Notes: generated from the sequence alone by a model not told the origin. A stretch of DNA of 64,000 nt from Sphingopyxis sp. (GCA_016793775.1 JAEULK010000034.1:1-64000), one strand, 5' to 3'; numbered from the stretch's first letter, positions 18,510 to 28,163 are shown. Program-made: numbers and translations.

Positions 18510-18871
18510 ACCGCCTTCTGGCCGCCGCGCCGATCCTTTTGCTCGGCGCCTGCTCCGCCGCCGTCCCGCCGCCGCGCAGCACCCCGCCGCCGGTCGCCGC
18601 GCCCGCGCCGACCGTCGTCCGGCCGGTGCAGAGCAACAGCCTGATCGGGCAGAGCGCCGACGCCGTCGGGCGGCTGTTCGGCAAGCCGCGCCTCGACGTC
18701 ACCGAAGGCGCGGCGCGCAAATTGCAATATGAGGGGCCGGCGTGCGTGATCGACATTTATTTCTATGCCCCGCGCGCCGGCGCGCCGCCGGTCGCGACGC
18801 ATGTCGACAGCCGCACCCCCGACGGCCGCAACGCCGAACTCACCAGCTGCGTCGAGGCGCTGCGCCGCTAG
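18506..18871 (+). CDS. small lipoprotein, hypothetical
   Basis: A 121-residue protein with a type II signal peptide: MNRLLAAAPILLLGACSA, lipobox LGAC with Cys17. A Pro/Ala linker of about 30 residues follows, then a compact domain (NSLIGQSADAVGRLFGKP...LQYEGPACVIDIYFY) that resembles an SmpA/BamE-like fold, in which a short helix pair packs on a small sheet. It is coupled by ATGA to the EI24-like gene. The function is unknown and the BamE-like resemblance is inference. Confidence 0.75.
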   Translation: MNRLLAAAPILLLGACSAAVPPPRSTPPPVAAPAPTVVRPVQSNSLIGQSADAVGRLFGKPRLDVTEGAARKLQYEGPACVIDIYFYAPRAGAPPVATHVDSRTPDGRNAELTSCVEALRR

Positions 18872-18878
18872 GCTGACG

Positions 18879-19943
18879 TCATAACGCCAGCTCGGCCAGC
18901 GCCCAGGCCGCCGCCTCCGCCACCACCGGCGAATCGTCGCTTTTCAGCCGTTCGAGCGCCGGCTTGAAGCGCGCATCGCCGCTGTTGCCCGCCGCGATCG
19001 CGGCGTTGCGCACCATACGGTCGCGCCCGATGCGCTTGATCGGCGAGCCTGCGAACACCTGCCGGAACGCGGCATCGTCCAGCGCCAGCAAATCGCCGAG
19101 CGATGGCGCGACCAGCTCGGCGCGCGGCAGGAAAGCACGGTGGCGCGCCGCCGTATCGGCGAATTTGTTCCACGGACACACCGCGAGGCAATCGTCGCAG
19201 CCATAGATGCGGTTGCCCAGCGCGCGGCGAAACGCGACCGGGATCGGCCCGGCATGCTCGATCGTGAGATAGGAGATACAGCGCCGCGCATCGAGCCGGT
19301 AGGGCGCGGGAAAGGCCTGCGTCGGGCACGCCTCCTGGCACGCCTGACAGCTGCCGCATGTATCGCGCCCCGGCACCGCGGGCATAAGGTCGAGCGTCGT
19401 ATAGATCGCCCCCAGGAACAGCCAACTGCCGTGTTGACGACTCACCAAATTGGTGTGCTTGCCCTGCCACCCCAGCCCCGCCGCCGCCGACAGCGGCTTT
19501 TCCATCACCGGCGCGGTGTCGACGAACACCTTGACCTCGGCGTCCGCCGCCTCGGTCACCAGCCAGCGCGCGACATGCTTCAGCGCCTTTTTGACGACGT
19601 CATGATAGTCGGCGCCCTGCGCATAGACCGAAATCCGCCCGCGCTCCGGATGCGCGGCGAGCGCCAGCGGATCGACGTCGGGCGCATAGCTCATCCCGAG
19701 CGCGATCACCGATTGGACCGCGGGCCACAGCCCCCGCGGCGACCCGCGTTGTGCGGCGCGGCTCTCCATCCAGATCATCTCGCCATGGCTGCCGTCGGCG
19801 AGCCATTGGTCCAACCGCGCCGCCGTCAAAGGCGCCGCATCGGCACGCGCGATCCCGAACGCGACGAAGCCATGGTCGCGCGCCACGGCTTCCAGCCGCT
19901 GTTCCATCGTCGTGTCCGGGGAAGGCAAGGTTTGGGCAACCAT
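18879..19943 (-). CDS. queG: epoxyqueuosine reductase QueG
   Basis: A cobalamin-dependent iron-sulfur enzyme that reduces epoxyqueuosine to queuosine in tRNA. Two ferredoxin-type [4Fe-4S] motifs are visible, [12 protein letters not shown] and CDDCLAVCP, preceded by MSYAPD and [22 protein letters not shown], which line the cobalamin and substrate sites. A HEAT-like tail ([18 protein letters not shown]) ends the protein. ATG 19943 gives 354 residues. ATGs at 19973 and 19907 are also possible, and none has a good ribosome site. It is divergent from the ABC exporter. Confidence 0.92.
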   Translation of the reverse strand: MVAQTLPSPDTTMEQRLEAVARDHGFVAFGIARADAAPLTAARLDQWLADGSHGEMIWMESRAAQRGSPRGLWPAVQSVIALGMSYAPDVDPLALAAHPERGRISVYAQGADYHDVVKKALKHVARWLVTEAADAEVKVFVDTAPVMEKPLSAAAGLGWQGKHTNLVSRQHGSWLFLGAIYTTLDLMPAVPGRDTCGSCQACQEACPTQAFPAPYRLDARRCISYLTIEHAGPIPVAFRRALGNRIYGCDDCLAVCPWNKFADTAARHRAFLPRAELVAPSLGDLLALDDAAFRQVFAGSPIKRIGRDRMVRNAAIAAGNSGDARFKPALERLKSDDSPVVAEAAAWALAELAL

Positions 19944-20011
19944 ATGCGCGCTATACGCGAGCCGCCTTTGCATGTCATAGGGGCGGCAGAGACATTTCGC
20001 AGGACCCGCTT

Positions 20012-20974
20012 TTGACCGATCTCGCCGTCGAGGCTCTTGGCCTCACCAAATATTTCGAGACCTTCAAGGCGGTCGACGATGTCAGCCTTCAGGTGCCGAC
20101 GGGCAGCATCTATGGCGTGCTCGGCCCCAATGGCGCCGGCAAGACGACCAGCCTTCGCATGACATTGGGCATCATCGACCCCGACGAGGGATCGAGCCGG
20201 CTGCTCGGCGGCCACAAACCGCAAAGCGTGCGCCACCGCATCGGCTATCTCCCCGAGGAACGCGGCCTCTATCCCGGCATGAAGGCGCGCGAGGCGATCG
20301 CCTTCATGGGCGCGCTGCGCGGGCTCGACTGGTCCGAAGGACGCCGCCGCGCCGCGACCTTCATGATCGAACTCGGGCTCGAACGCGTCATCGACGAAAA
20401 GATCCGCAAGATGTCGAAGGGCATGGCGCAGATGATCCAGCTGATCGGCTCGATCGTCCACGCCCCCGACCTCATCGTGCTCGACGAGCCCTTCTCGGGG
20501 CTCGACCCGGTCAACCAGGAACGGCTCGAAATGCTCGTCCGGCGCGAGCGCGACCGCGGCGCGACGATCCTTTTCTCGACCCATGTCATGGCGCATGCCG
20601 AGCGGCTCTGCGACCGGCTCGCGATCATCGCGCGCTCGCAGCGCCGCTTCGAAGGCACGGTCGACGACGCGCGCGCGCTGCTGCCGATGCAGGTCCGCTA
20701 CACCCCGCGCGCCGAAGTCGCCGCCGATGCGGTCGCGGCCTTGCTCCCCCCCGGCGCCGAATTGCGCGGCGAGGCCTGGCATTTCGCGATCGAGGACAGC
20801 GACGTCGAACCCCTGCTGTCGCGCATCACCGCGAGCCATTTCGGCGTCACCGGCCTGTCGATCAGCCGCCCGGCGCTCCACGACGCCTTTGTCCATATCG
20901 TGCGCCAGGTCGATGCGGGCTTCGACGCCGACGCCGACGCCGCGGTCGAATCGGCCGAGGAGGCCGCGGCATGA
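20012..20974 (+). CDS. ABC transporter ATP-binding protein (NatA-like)
   Basis: A 320-residue ATPase with Walker A GPNGAGKT at 38-45, Walker [13 protein letters not shown] and an H-loop STHVMAH. The signature [11 protein letters not shown] departs from LSGGQ, as is usual in the NatA subgroup. The C-terminal 90 residues form a regulatory extension. Start: TTG 20012, seven bases after AGGA, at the homologous N-terminus ([15 protein letters not shown]); the open frame upstream is antisense to queG and rejected. The permease overlaps by ATGA. The pair probably exports a small molecule or ion; substrate unknown. Confidence 0.9.
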   Translation: MTDLAVEALGLTKYFETFKAVDDVSLQVPTGSIYGVLGPNGAGKTTSLRMTLGIIDPDEGSSRLLGGHKPQSVRHRIGYLPEERGLYPGMKAREAIAFMGALRGLDWSEGRRRAATFMIELGLERVIDEKIRKMSKGMAQMIQLIGSIVHAPDLIVLDEPFSGLDPVNQERLEMLVRRERDRGATILFSTHVMAHAERLCDRLAIIARSQRRFEGTVDDARALLPMQVRYTPRAEVAADAVAALLPPGAELRGEAWHFAIEDSDVEPLLSRITASHFGVTGLSISRPALHDAFVHIVRQVDAGFDADADAAVESAEEAAA

Positions 20975-22215
20975 ACGCCTTCCTCAGAAATATGCTCGTC
21001 GTCGCGCGGCGCGATTTCCTCGCCATCGTCGCCACCCCGACCTTCCTGCTCTTTCTGCTCGCACCGCTGTTCATGGTCGGCATGGGGCTCGCGGGCGGCA
21101 TGGGCGCCTCGCAGCTCGCCGACAGCGCGCGCGGCGCCGGGCGCCTCGTCGTCGTCGCGCACGCCGCCGATATCGAGGATTTCCGCGCCGCCGACGCGCG
21201 GCTGCGCGCCGCTTTGCCGCGCGAACCTGCGATGCTCGTCGTCCGCCTTGCCACCCCCGCGACCGCCGATCCCGTCGCCATCGCGCGCGAAAAGGGCAGC
21301 GACACCTATGCGGTGCTCAGCGGCCCGCCGGCATCCCCGCGCATCGTCGAAATCGAAAAGGACAGCAGCTCGGGCCGCTATCTCGCGCTGCTCGCGGGCG
21401 AGGTGCTGCGCGCCCGCGCCGCCGGGCCGCTACCCCCGGTCGTCCCGCAATATGAAAGCCTGTCGAACGGCGGCACCAGCATCGCGGTCCAGCAATCGCT
21501 CGGTTTCGGCGCGGTCTTCGTCATCTTCCTGCTCACCCTGCTGCTCGCGGGCCAGACGGTGAGCTCGCTCGCCGAGGAAAAGGGCAACAAGGTCATCGAG
21601 ATCCTCGCCGCCGCAGTCCCGCTCGAAAGCGTCTTCCTCGGCAAGTTGCTCGGCTTCCTGGGGGTCGCGGTGCTGTTCATCGCCTTCTGGATGGGCATGG
21701 CGGTGGTCGGCGGGCTGGTCGCGGCGACGCAGATGGACCCCGCGGCGATCGCCGCGGCGGGCGGCGCGAACAAGGCGATGGCCGCCTTCGCCGCCGCGCC
21801 CGCGGTCGGCTGGCCCTTCTTCATCGGCATCGGCTTCGCCTATTTCGTGATGTCCTTCCTGCTGCTCGGCGCGGTCTTCCTCGGCGTCGGCGCACAGGCG
21901 GCGACGGTGCGCGAAATCCAGATGCTCAGCCTGCCGATCACCATCTTCCAGGTCGGCATGTTCAGCCTGTGCGCCGCCTCGGCGAGCGCCCCGGGCAGCA
22001 GCCTCGCGACCTTCGCGCAAATCTTCCCCTTCTCCTCGCCGCTCGCAATGGCCGCGCGCGCCGCGACCGACGATGCGATCGGCATCCACCTGCTCGCGCT
22101 CGGCTGGCAAGCGATCTGGGTCGCGCTCGTCATTTATGTCTCGGTCCGCCTCTTCCGCGCCGGCGTGCTCAGCGGCCGCAGCGACTGGCGATTCTGGCGG
22201 CGCAAGCGGGCGTAA
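20971..22215 (+). CDS. ABC-2 type transporter permease (NatB-like)
   Basis: A 414-residue membrane subunit. One N-terminal helix (FLLFLLAPLFMVGMGLAGG), a large periplasmic domain of about 150 residues, then five or six helices beginning FGAVFVIFLLTLLLAGQTV. The conserved EEKGNKVIEILAA motif after the periplasmic domain is typical of NatB/ABC-2 permeases and contacts the ATPase. It is coupled by ATGA to the ATP-binding gene and forms the exporter with it. Confidence 0.9.
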   Translation: MNAFLRNMLVVARRDFLAIVATPTFLLFLLAPLFMVGMGLAGGMGASQLADSARGAGRLVVVAHAADIEDFRAADARLRAALPREPAMLVVRLATPATADPVAIAREKGSDTYAVLSGPPASPRIVEIEKDSSSGRYLALLAGEVLRARAAGPLPPVVPQYESLSNGGTSIAVQQSLGFGAVFVIFLLTLLLAGQTVSSLAEEKGNKVIEILAAAVPLESVFLGKLLGFLGVAVLFIAFWMGMAVVGGLVAATQMDPAAIAAAGGANKAMAAFAAAPAVGWPFFIGIGFAYFVMSFLLLGAVFLGVGAQAATVREIQMLSLPITIFQVGMFSLCAASASAPGSSLATFAQIFPFSSPLAMAARAATDDAIGIHLLALGWQAIWVALVIYVSVRLFRAGVLSGRSDWRFWRRKRA

Positions 22216-22268
22216 GATCGACACCTCCAAATGTCCACCAATGGGCGAAAGGCGACGTTTCGTTTCCC

Positions 22269-22356
22269 GTCACCCCGGGCTTGACCCGGGGCCCGCCTTT
22301 TCTTCGATCCGACGTCGCAAGAAGGAAAGCGGGTCCCGGGTCAAGCCCGGGATGAC
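22269..22356. repeat. REP-like inverted repeat, CCCGGGCTTGACCCGGG type
   Basis: Two arms of about 32 bases (22269-22300 and 22325-22356) are mirror images apart from about five mismatches; both contain CCCGGGCTTGACCCGGG in opposite orientation. The element lies after the ABC permease and before the P450 gene and is the main feature of that 263-base gap. It can fold as one long hairpin. Confidence 0.8.
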
Positions 22357-22478
22357 GATGAACGAGGCGTCCGCTCCCCACTCCAAAGTGGCCGTCCACC
22401 CCACATTGACAAAGCTGTAAATAGTGGCATTCTGCAACTGAATCGGCCGCGCCAGACGGCCCTCCAGAGGAGCAGCCC

Positions 22479-23735
22479 ATGGCCACCCAAGTCCGTATCG
22501 CCCCCGAAATCGCCAACCCGCTCGACGTCAGCCGCGCCGAATTGTGGAGCGAGGATCGCTGGCAGGACCCGATGCGCCAACTGCGCGCCGAATCGCCCAT
22601 CTATCGCTGCGAGGATTCGAAATTCGGCCCCTATTGGTCGGTCACCACCTACAAGCCGATCCAGCATATCGAGGCGCTGCCGAAAATCTTCTCCTCCAGC
22701 TGGGAATATGGCGGCATCACCGTCGCCGGCGACGGGGTCGAGCATCTGAAACCCGGCGAAATCCCGATGCCGATGTTCATCGCGATGGACCCGCCGCAGC
22801 ACACCGCGCAGCGCCGCACCGTCGCCCCCGCCTTCGGCCCCAGCGAGATCGAGCGCATGCGCGCCGACACCCAGGCCCGCACCGCGGCGCTGATCGACAC
22901 CCTGCCGGTCGGCGAGACGTTCGACTGGGTCGAGCGGCTGTCGATCGAGCTCACCACCGACATGCTCGCGATCCTGTTCGATTTCCCGTGGGACGAGCGG
23001 CACAAGCTCACGGCCTGGTCCGACGCGCTCGGCGACATCGAAAGCTTCGACACCGACGAAAAACGCCATGCGCGCACCGCGATCGCGTTCGAAATGGGTG
23101 CTTCGTTCAAGGAATTGTGGGACCGAAAGGCGCTGAATCCGGGCACCCACGACCTCATCTCGATCATGCTCCAGTCCGACGCGATGAAGCATATGAGCGA
23201 GCATGAGTTCATGGGGAACCTCATCCTGCTGATCGTCGGCGGCAACGACACGACGCGCAACTCGATGTCGGCCTATGCCTATGGCCTCCACAGCTTCCCC
23301 GAGGAGCGCGCCAAGCTCGAGCGCGATCACAGCCCCGACCTCGCGGTCAATGCGATGCACGAAATCCTGCGCTGGCAGACCCCGCTCGCGCATATGCGCC
23401 GCACCGCCACCGAGGATACCGAGCTGTTCGGCCACCAGATCAAGGCGCGCGACAAGATCGCGCTCTGGTACGCCTCGGCGAACCGCGACGAGAGCGTATT
23501 CCCCGACGGCGACCGCATCATCGTCGACCGCGAGAATGCCCGCCGCCACCTCGCCTTCGGCTATGGCATCCACCGCTGCGTCGGCGCCCGCGTCGCCGAG
23601 CTCCAGCTCACCACGCTGATTTCGGAAATGCAGAAGCGCCGCCTGCGCGTGAATGTGCTCGCCGAACCCGAGCGCGTCCACGCCAGCTTCGTCCACGGCT
23701 ATCGCCACCTGCCGGTGCAACTCGAAAAATATTGA
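22479..23735 (+). CDS. cytochrome P450, CYP153-like
   Basis: A 418-residue soluble bacterial P450. The I-helix oxygen-activation motif GGNDTTRNS is near residue 253, the EILRW ExxR-type motif near 302, and the heme loop AFGYGIHRCVG has the axial ligand Cys367. The GGNDTTRNS and HLAFGYGIHRCVGARVAELQ patterns are those of the CYP153 family (terminal alkane and fatty-acid hydroxylases), so a medium-chain alkane or terpene substrate is plausible. AGAGGAG precedes the ATG. No ferredoxin or reductase gene lies alongside, so electrons must come from partners encoded elsewhere. Confidence 0.88.
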   Translation: MATQVRIAPEIANPLDVSRAELWSEDRWQDPMRQLRAESPIYRCEDSKFGPYWSVTTYKPIQHIEALPKIFSSSWEYGGITVAGDGVEHLKPGEIPMPMFIAMDPPQHTAQRRTVAPAFGPSEIERMRADTQARTAALIDTLPVGETFDWVERLSIELTTDMLAILFDFPWDERHKLTAWSDALGDIESFDTDEKRHARTAIAFEMGASFKELWDRKALNPGTHDLISIMLQSDAMKHMSEHEFMGNLILLIVGGNDTTRNSMSAYAYGLHSFPEERAKLERDHSPDLAVNAMHEILRWQTPLAHMRRTATEDTELFGHQIKARDKIALWYASANRDESVFPDGDRIIVDRENARRHLAFGYGIHRCVGARVAELQLTTLISEMQKRRLRVNVLAEPERVHASFVHGYRHLPVQLEKY

Positions 23736-23789
23736 TGCGCGCGTGAAACCGGCCGATCATGCCGTGCGAACCGGCATGAGGAGGTCATC

Positions 23790-24284
23790 ATGATCGAACG
23801 ACGTTATCTTATCGGCGGCCTCGCGCTCGGCGGCGCGCTCATCGGCGCGCCGATGCTCTTCGCCAAATCCTCGTCGCGCCCGAAAGGCGAGCCGGGCTGG
23901 CAGTTGAGCGAGGCCGAGTGGAAACGGCGGCTGACCCCGTTCCAGTACAAGATATTGCGCGAGGCGGGCACCGAACGCCCCTTCACCAGCGCGCTCAACA
24001 ACGAACATCGCCCCGGCATTTTTTCCTGCGCCGGCTGCGCGCTGCCGCTCTATTCGAGCAAGACCAAATATGACAGCAAGACCGGCTGGCCGAGCTTCTG
24101 GTCGCCGCTGAAGGGCGCGATCGCGACGATGACCGATTATGAGATCGGAGTGCCGCGCACCGAGGTGCATTGCCGCCGCTGCGGCGGCCACCTCGGCCAT
24201 GTCTTCAACGACGGGCCCAAACCGACGGGCAAGCGCTATTGCATGAACGGCGCCGCGATGACCTTCCGCGCCGGCGCCGCCTGA
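23790..24284 (+). CDS. msrB: exported peptide-methionine (R)-S-oxide reductase
   Basis: A 164-residue MsrB that repairs methionine-R-sulfoxide. Two zinc-binding CxxC pairs (CAGC and CRRC), TGWPSFWSP, GHLGHVFNDGP and RYCMNG with the catalytic Cys are all present. The N-terminus ERRYLIGGLALGGALIG has two arginines before a hydrophobic stretch, a Tat-like or signal-anchor segment, so the enzyme probably acts in the periplasm. GAGGAG precedes the ATG. It follows the P450 gene but is not overlapped with it. Confidence 0.92.
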   Translation: MIERRYLIGGLALGGALIGAPMLFAKSSSRPKGEPGWQLSEAEWKRRLTPFQYKILREAGTERPFTSALNNEHRPGIFSCAGCALPLYSSKTKYDSKTGWPSFWSPLKGAIATMTDYEIGVPRTEVHCRRCGGHLGHVFNDGPKPTGKRYCMNGAAMTFRAGAA

Positions 24285-24288
24285 CGCG

Positions 24289-26067
24289 TCAGTCGACGAC
24301 GCGATAGATGCGCAGGCGATCGCGCGACAGCTTGGCGTCATAGGCCAGCCAGGCGATGGGTTCGCCGCGGGCCAGCCGCGCCGCCAGCGCGTGCGGATTG
24401 GCGCGCGCCTGATTCTCGCTCTCGGGCAGCTTTTCGCAAAAGGCCAGATAGCTTGCGCCGCTGGCGCGGACGATCGGTTCCGAAACCGCGGGATCGGACA
24501 GATAGGCGGCGATCACCCGGTTCATCGCGGCGTGATTGCGGTGATGCCCCGTTGCGACGACGCTATGCGGGGTGCGTATCAGGATCGACGGCCCGATATC
24601 GATCGGCGCAAAGATCGTCGCGGCGGGCGCCGCGGCGAGCGGCGCCTGGACGTCGCGCGTCATGCAGTTGCCCTCGCCGTCGGTATTCGCCGCCAGCTTC
24701 TTGTCGGGGAACACCCGCTGCGCGATGCGCTGGGCGACCATCGCATCGACCGCCGGGATCGCCCCCAGCACCAGCAACGCCGCGCCGACGCGCCCGAGGA
24801 CCGACGGCCGCGCACGGCTCCAGTCCCACAGCGCCACGATCATCGCGGCGAAGGCGGGCACGAGATAGGCCTGCGTCGCCGCGCCGGTGCGGAACACCAG
24901 CATCGACAACAGGCCGCTGCACAGCAGCACGAACAGCAGCCGGTCCCAGTTCGCCGCGCGGTCGGTGCCGCGCGCGCGGCGCCAGGCCCACAGCGCGGCA
25001 CCGAGCCCGACAAGCGTCGGGGTGAAGAACAGCGCCGCCGTGTCGGCATCCTGTTTCCACACCGGGCGCCCCTCCATCACCTGGTCGTACCAGAAACGCC
25101 GCACCAGCGGTTCGAGCTCGCCGAACGGCCCGGCGAGGCACGCCCCGCCAAAGGCCAGGAAAGCCCCCGCGCCAGCGGCGCCGGCGAGGCCGAGCACGAC
25201 GAGGCGGCGCGGCCAGCTCGCGGCAACCGCCGGCACGCGCAGCGCGACGACCAGCACCAGCGCCGCCGTCGCCGCGCCGACCGCATAGGGCGGCGACAGC
25301 GCATCGCAGCGGATCGCGGTGAAGGCGTCCCAGCCGCGAAACAGAAGCAGCCACAGCGCCGGAAAGATGACCAGCCCCATCGCGAAGCCCGCCAGCCGCG
25401 GCGCGGCCCTGGGGTCGCGCAGCCATTCGAGCGCGAACAGCGCGCCGAAGAGGACGAGATAGGGAAAGGCCTCGAGCGAGACTTCGAGATGCACGCCCAT
25501 CACCGCCGCCGCCGCCAGTCCGCGCGCGAACCGCGGCTCGCCGAGCGCGAGCCACAGCATCGCGACCGACAGCAGCAGTTGCCAATTATGATGATCGATG
25601 CGCAGCGGCGCGAAATAATGGAGGAAAGTCACCGCGCTCGCCGCGATCAGCAGCCCGGCGATCGCCTGCCGCCGGTCGCCGAGATGGGCGAGGATGCGCG
25701 CGAACAGCAGGAACAGGGGCAGGATCAGCAATAGCGGATAGAGCGCCACCGCCCAGCGTTCGGCCGCGTCGGGCGACAGGACCAGGCGCAGCAGCGCGAT
25801 CAGCGCGGCGATCTGCAGGTCGATGAAGCGCGACCAGTGCATCAACCCGCCGCCGCCCGCGGGATTGATGCGATATTGGGTGACGTCGAACCAGCTCTGC
25901 CCGGCCATCAGGTCGCGGACCTGCGCCAGCCGCATGAAATCGTCGGTGTCGAGCAACCCGAGCGTCGCGATCGCGTCGCGATAGGCGACCAGCGAGACCG
26001 TGGCGACGACGAGCCAGAGCAGCAGCGCGAGGCCGCCGAGGCTCAGCCGTTCGAACCATAAGCGCAT
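24289..26067 (-). CDS. GT-C-fold membrane glycosyltransferase candidate (STT3-like topology)
   Basis: A 592-residue protein. An N-terminal helix leads into a first periplasmic loop with the acidic motif DTDD (residues 40-43) and MRLAQVRDLMAGQSWFDVTQYR. About ten more helices and a soluble C-terminal domain of roughly 130 residues follow. The first-loop DxD and overall topology match GT-C glycosyltransferases that use lipid-linked donors, such as STT3/PglB and ArnT types. The acceptor is unknown; I did not see the STT3 WWDYG motif, so oligosaccharyltransferase activity is not claimed. It ends the cluster UGM-like oxidoreductase, gtrA, this gene. ATG 26067 begins at the first transmembrane helix. 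Confidence 0.7.
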   Translation of the reverse strand: MRLWFERLSLGGLALLLWLVVATVSLVAYRDAIATLGLLDTDDFMRLAQVRDLMAGQSWFDVTQYRINPAGGGGLMHWSRFIDLQIAALIALLRLVLSPDAAERWAVALYPLLLILPLFLLFARILAHLGDRRQAIAGLLIAASAVTFLHYFAPLRIDHHNWQLLLSVAMLWLALGEPRFARGLAAAAVMGVHLEVSLEAFPYLVLFGALFALEWLRDPRAAPRLAGFAMGLVIFPALWLLLFRGWDAFTAIRCDALSPPYAVGAATAALVLVVALRVPAVAASWPRRLVVLGLAGAAGAGAFLAFGGACLAGPFGELEPLVRRFWYDQVMEGRPVWKQDADTAALFFTPTLVGLGAALWAWRRARGTDRAANWDRLLFVLLCSGLLSMLVFRTGAATQAYLVPAFAAMIVALWDWSRARPSVLGRVGAALLVLGAIPAVDAMVAQRIAQRVFPDKKLAANTDGEGNCMTRDVQAPLAAAPAATIFAPIDIGPSILIRTPHSVVATGHHRNHAAMNRVIAAYLSDPAVSEPIVRASGASYLAFCEKLPESENQARANPHALAARLARGEPIAWLAYDAKLSRDRLRIYRVVD

Positions 26068-26078
26068 CGTCCGGGTCC

Positions 26079-26510
26079 TCAGTCGGCCGCGAACACGAGC
26101 GTCTTGCGCAGCACATAGGTCGCGACGAACGAGACGCCGATCGCGGCGAGCTTCGCCAGATTGGCGTCCATCCCCGCGCTGTCGCCCGCCCAGACGATCG
26201 CCACCGTCAGGCCCAGCCCGACGAAGGCCGAGCCGAGGAACAGCCCCTTCTGCCGCACCCGGTCGCGCCCCGCGGTACGCGCGCCGTCGACGAAGACGAG
26301 CCGCGAGCTGATCAGCCAGTGGATCACGATCCCCGCGGCATAGCTCGCCGCCGCCGCCGCCGCGGGCAGCCAGCCCGCCAGAAGGAATAGGTTGAACAAT
26401 CCCATGTCGCCGGCGAGCGCGAAGGCGCTGGCGCCGACATAGCGCAGGAAGGTGACCCGCATCATCTTCTGCGCAAAGGCGGGAAGCGGGATCGCCATCA
26501 CCGGCGTCAC
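26079..26510 (-). CDS. GtrA-family membrane protein
   Basis: A 143-residue protein with four hydrophobic helices in the GtrA arrangement: FLRYVGASAFALAGDMGLFNLFL, then AAAAASYAAGIVIHWLISSRLVF, and two C-terminal helices. GtrA proteins help move polyprenyl-phosphate-linked sugars across the inner membrane or assist glycosyltransferases. Its ATG overlaps the oxidoreductase stop (ATGA), and the GT-C gene follows by 11 bases. It probably supplies or handles lipid-linked sugar for that enzyme. Confidence 0.85.
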   Translation of the reverse strand: MTPVMAIPLPAFAQKMMRVTFLRYVGASAFALAGDMGLFNLFLLAGWLPAAAAAASYAAGIVIHWLISSRLVFVDGARTAGRDRVRQKGLFLGSAFVGLGLTVAIVWAGDSAGMDANLAKLAAIGVSFVATYVLRKTLVFAAD

Positions 26511-28036
26511 GCCGCCTTCGAGACGCGCGCGGGCACGTCGCGGACCGACGCCAGCGCCGCCTGCTCGCCCTCGCTGCCGCTTTCATGATATTCGGCGTCC
26601 TCGTTAACGCCCCAGATGTCATAGACCCGTTCGCCGGCGACGATGTTGCGCACCGTCAGCATCGCGGTCATCATCGCATGATCCTGGTTGTTGTAGCGGT
26701 GCATGCCGTTGCGCCCGACCATGTGCAGCGTCGGATAACGCGCCTCCAGCTCGTCGCGCATCGTCGCGACATGGGCGGCATAATCGTCGTCATAGACCGG
26801 ATAGGCCTTTTCCTGCCGCACCACCGCGCCGCCGACCACGTCCTTGGGGTCGCACAGGCCGAGAATCGCCATTTCCTTGGTCGCCAGCTTGACGAGGTCG
26901 TCGTCGCTCGACGCCCACAGCCCGTCGCCCTCGAAACAGAAATATTCGAGGCCGACGCAGGCGATCGCCGGATCGGGCACCATTTCGGGCGACCAGCTGC
27001 GGAAATTCTGCACCCGGCCGACCTGCACCTGGCTGTCGTGGATATAGATCCAGTTATCGGGGAACAGATCCTCCGACCGGATCTTGAGCGCGACGGTCAG
27101 AAAGTCGCGATATTTGAGGTTCGGGGCCGCGCCCAGCGCGCACGCCGGCAACGGGTGGATACGCGCCGCCAGCTCGCGCATCGGTGCCGAGCTGATGACA
27201 TGCCCCGCGTCGATCACAACATCGCCGTCGGGCCCGCTCGCGGTCAGCCGCCAGCGGCCGCTCACCTGGTCCTGCGTCAGCTGCTTGAAACTGTGGCCCA
27301 TCAGCACATGGTTGCCGCCGGCTTCGACCTTGTCGCGCGCCGCATCCCACATCATGCCCGGCCCCAGCCGCGGATAGCGGAAGGTTTCGAGCAACGTCTT
27401 GGTCGCCATGCCGTCATTGGGGCGCTTGTTCAGCCCCAGGCTGCGCTTCAGCCCGTCGACCACCGCGCCGCCCAGGCTCAGGCCCTTGATGCGCTGCGCC
27501 GCCCAGTCGGCCGACATTTCATCGCACGGCATGCCCCACACCTTCTCGGTATAGGTCTTGAAAAAGATCGAATAGAGCTTTCGCCCGAACTGGTTGATCG
27601 TCCAGTCCTCGAAACTGCGCACCTTCCTGTTCGGAAACAGCTTCGCCTGCGCATAGCTTATCATGCACAGGGTCGAGCGGAAAACCCCCAGATTCCACAG
27701 CGCCTCGAACGCCCGCAGCGGATAGGAATAGAATTTGCCCTCATAATAGATGCGGCTCATCCGCGGGCGCTGGATGAAGTCGTCGGGCAGGATCTCGTTC
27801 CACAGATCGACGACCTCCTGCGCTTTCGAGAAGAAGCGGTGCCCGCCGATGTCGAAGCGAAATCCCTCATGCTCGACCGTGCGGCTGATCCCGCCGACAT
27901 AGACGGGGTCCTTTTCGATCACGGTGACCGAATAGCCTTCCTTGGTCAGCAGATAGGCGGCGGTCAGCCCCGCCGGCCCCGCGCCGATGATCGCGACATC
28001 GGCACTGGTCGGACGGCGGTTCGAAACTTCGGACAT
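26507..28036 (-). CDS. FAD/NAD(P)-binding oxidoreductase, UDP-galactopyranose-mutase-like
   Basis: A 509-residue flavoprotein. The dinucleotide-binding motif GAGPAG is at 18-23, followed by GGISRTVEHEGFRFDIGGHRFFS. Late motifs (YPVYDDDYAAH, then GRNGMHRYNNQDHAMMTA) form the flavin and substrate site in the COG1232 group related to UDP-galactopyranose mutase and protoporphyrinogen oxidase. It leads a cluster with gtrA and a GT-C enzyme, so a nucleotide-sugar or polyprenyl-sugar substrate is likelier than heme. ATG 28036 is the family start; a frame 15 codons longer is possible. Confidence 0.78.
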   Translation of the reverse strand: MSEVSNRRPTSADVAIIGAGPAGLTAAYLLTKEGYSVTVIEKDPVYVGGISRTVEHEGFRFDIGGHRFFSKAQEVVDLWNEILPDDFIQRPRMSRIYYEGKFYSYPLRAFEALWNLGVFRSTLCMISYAQAKLFPNRKVRSFEDWTINQFGRKLYSIFFKTYTEKVWGMPCDEMSADWAAQRIKGLSLGGAVVDGLKRSLGLNKRPNDGMATKTLLETFRYPRLGPGMMWDAARDKVEAGGNHVLMGHSFKQLTQDQVSGRWRLTASGPDGDVVIDAGHVISSAPMRELAARIHPLPACALGAAPNLKYRDFLTVALKIRSEDLFPDNWIYIHDSQVQVGRVQNFRSWSPEMVPDPAIACVGLEYFCFEGDGLWASSDDDLVKLATKEMAILGLCDPKDVVGGAVVRQEKAYPVYDDDYAAHVATMRDELEARYPTLHMVGRNGMHRYNNQDHAMMTAMLTVRNIVAGERVYDIWGVNEDAEYHESGSEGEQAALASVRDVPARVSKAA

Positions 28037-28135
28037 AGACGGATTCCCCACGCGGTCATTGCTCGCAACCGCTCTGGGCAATCATGGCTAAAAATCGGTT
28101 AACATCGCCGCGAAAACCGGCTTCGCACAAAGCAA

Positions 28136-28163
28136 GTGCGCCGGCCCCCGGGGACCGGCGCAC
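28136..28163 (-). terminator. GC-rich hairpin after the PRC-barrel gene
   Basis: GTGCGCCGG (28136-28144) and CCGGCGCAC (28155-28163) form a perfect 9-bp stem around a 10-base loop. It lies just downstream of the leftward gene ending at 28189. No T-run follows, so it may stabilise the mRNA end rather than terminate alone. Confidence 0.5.
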
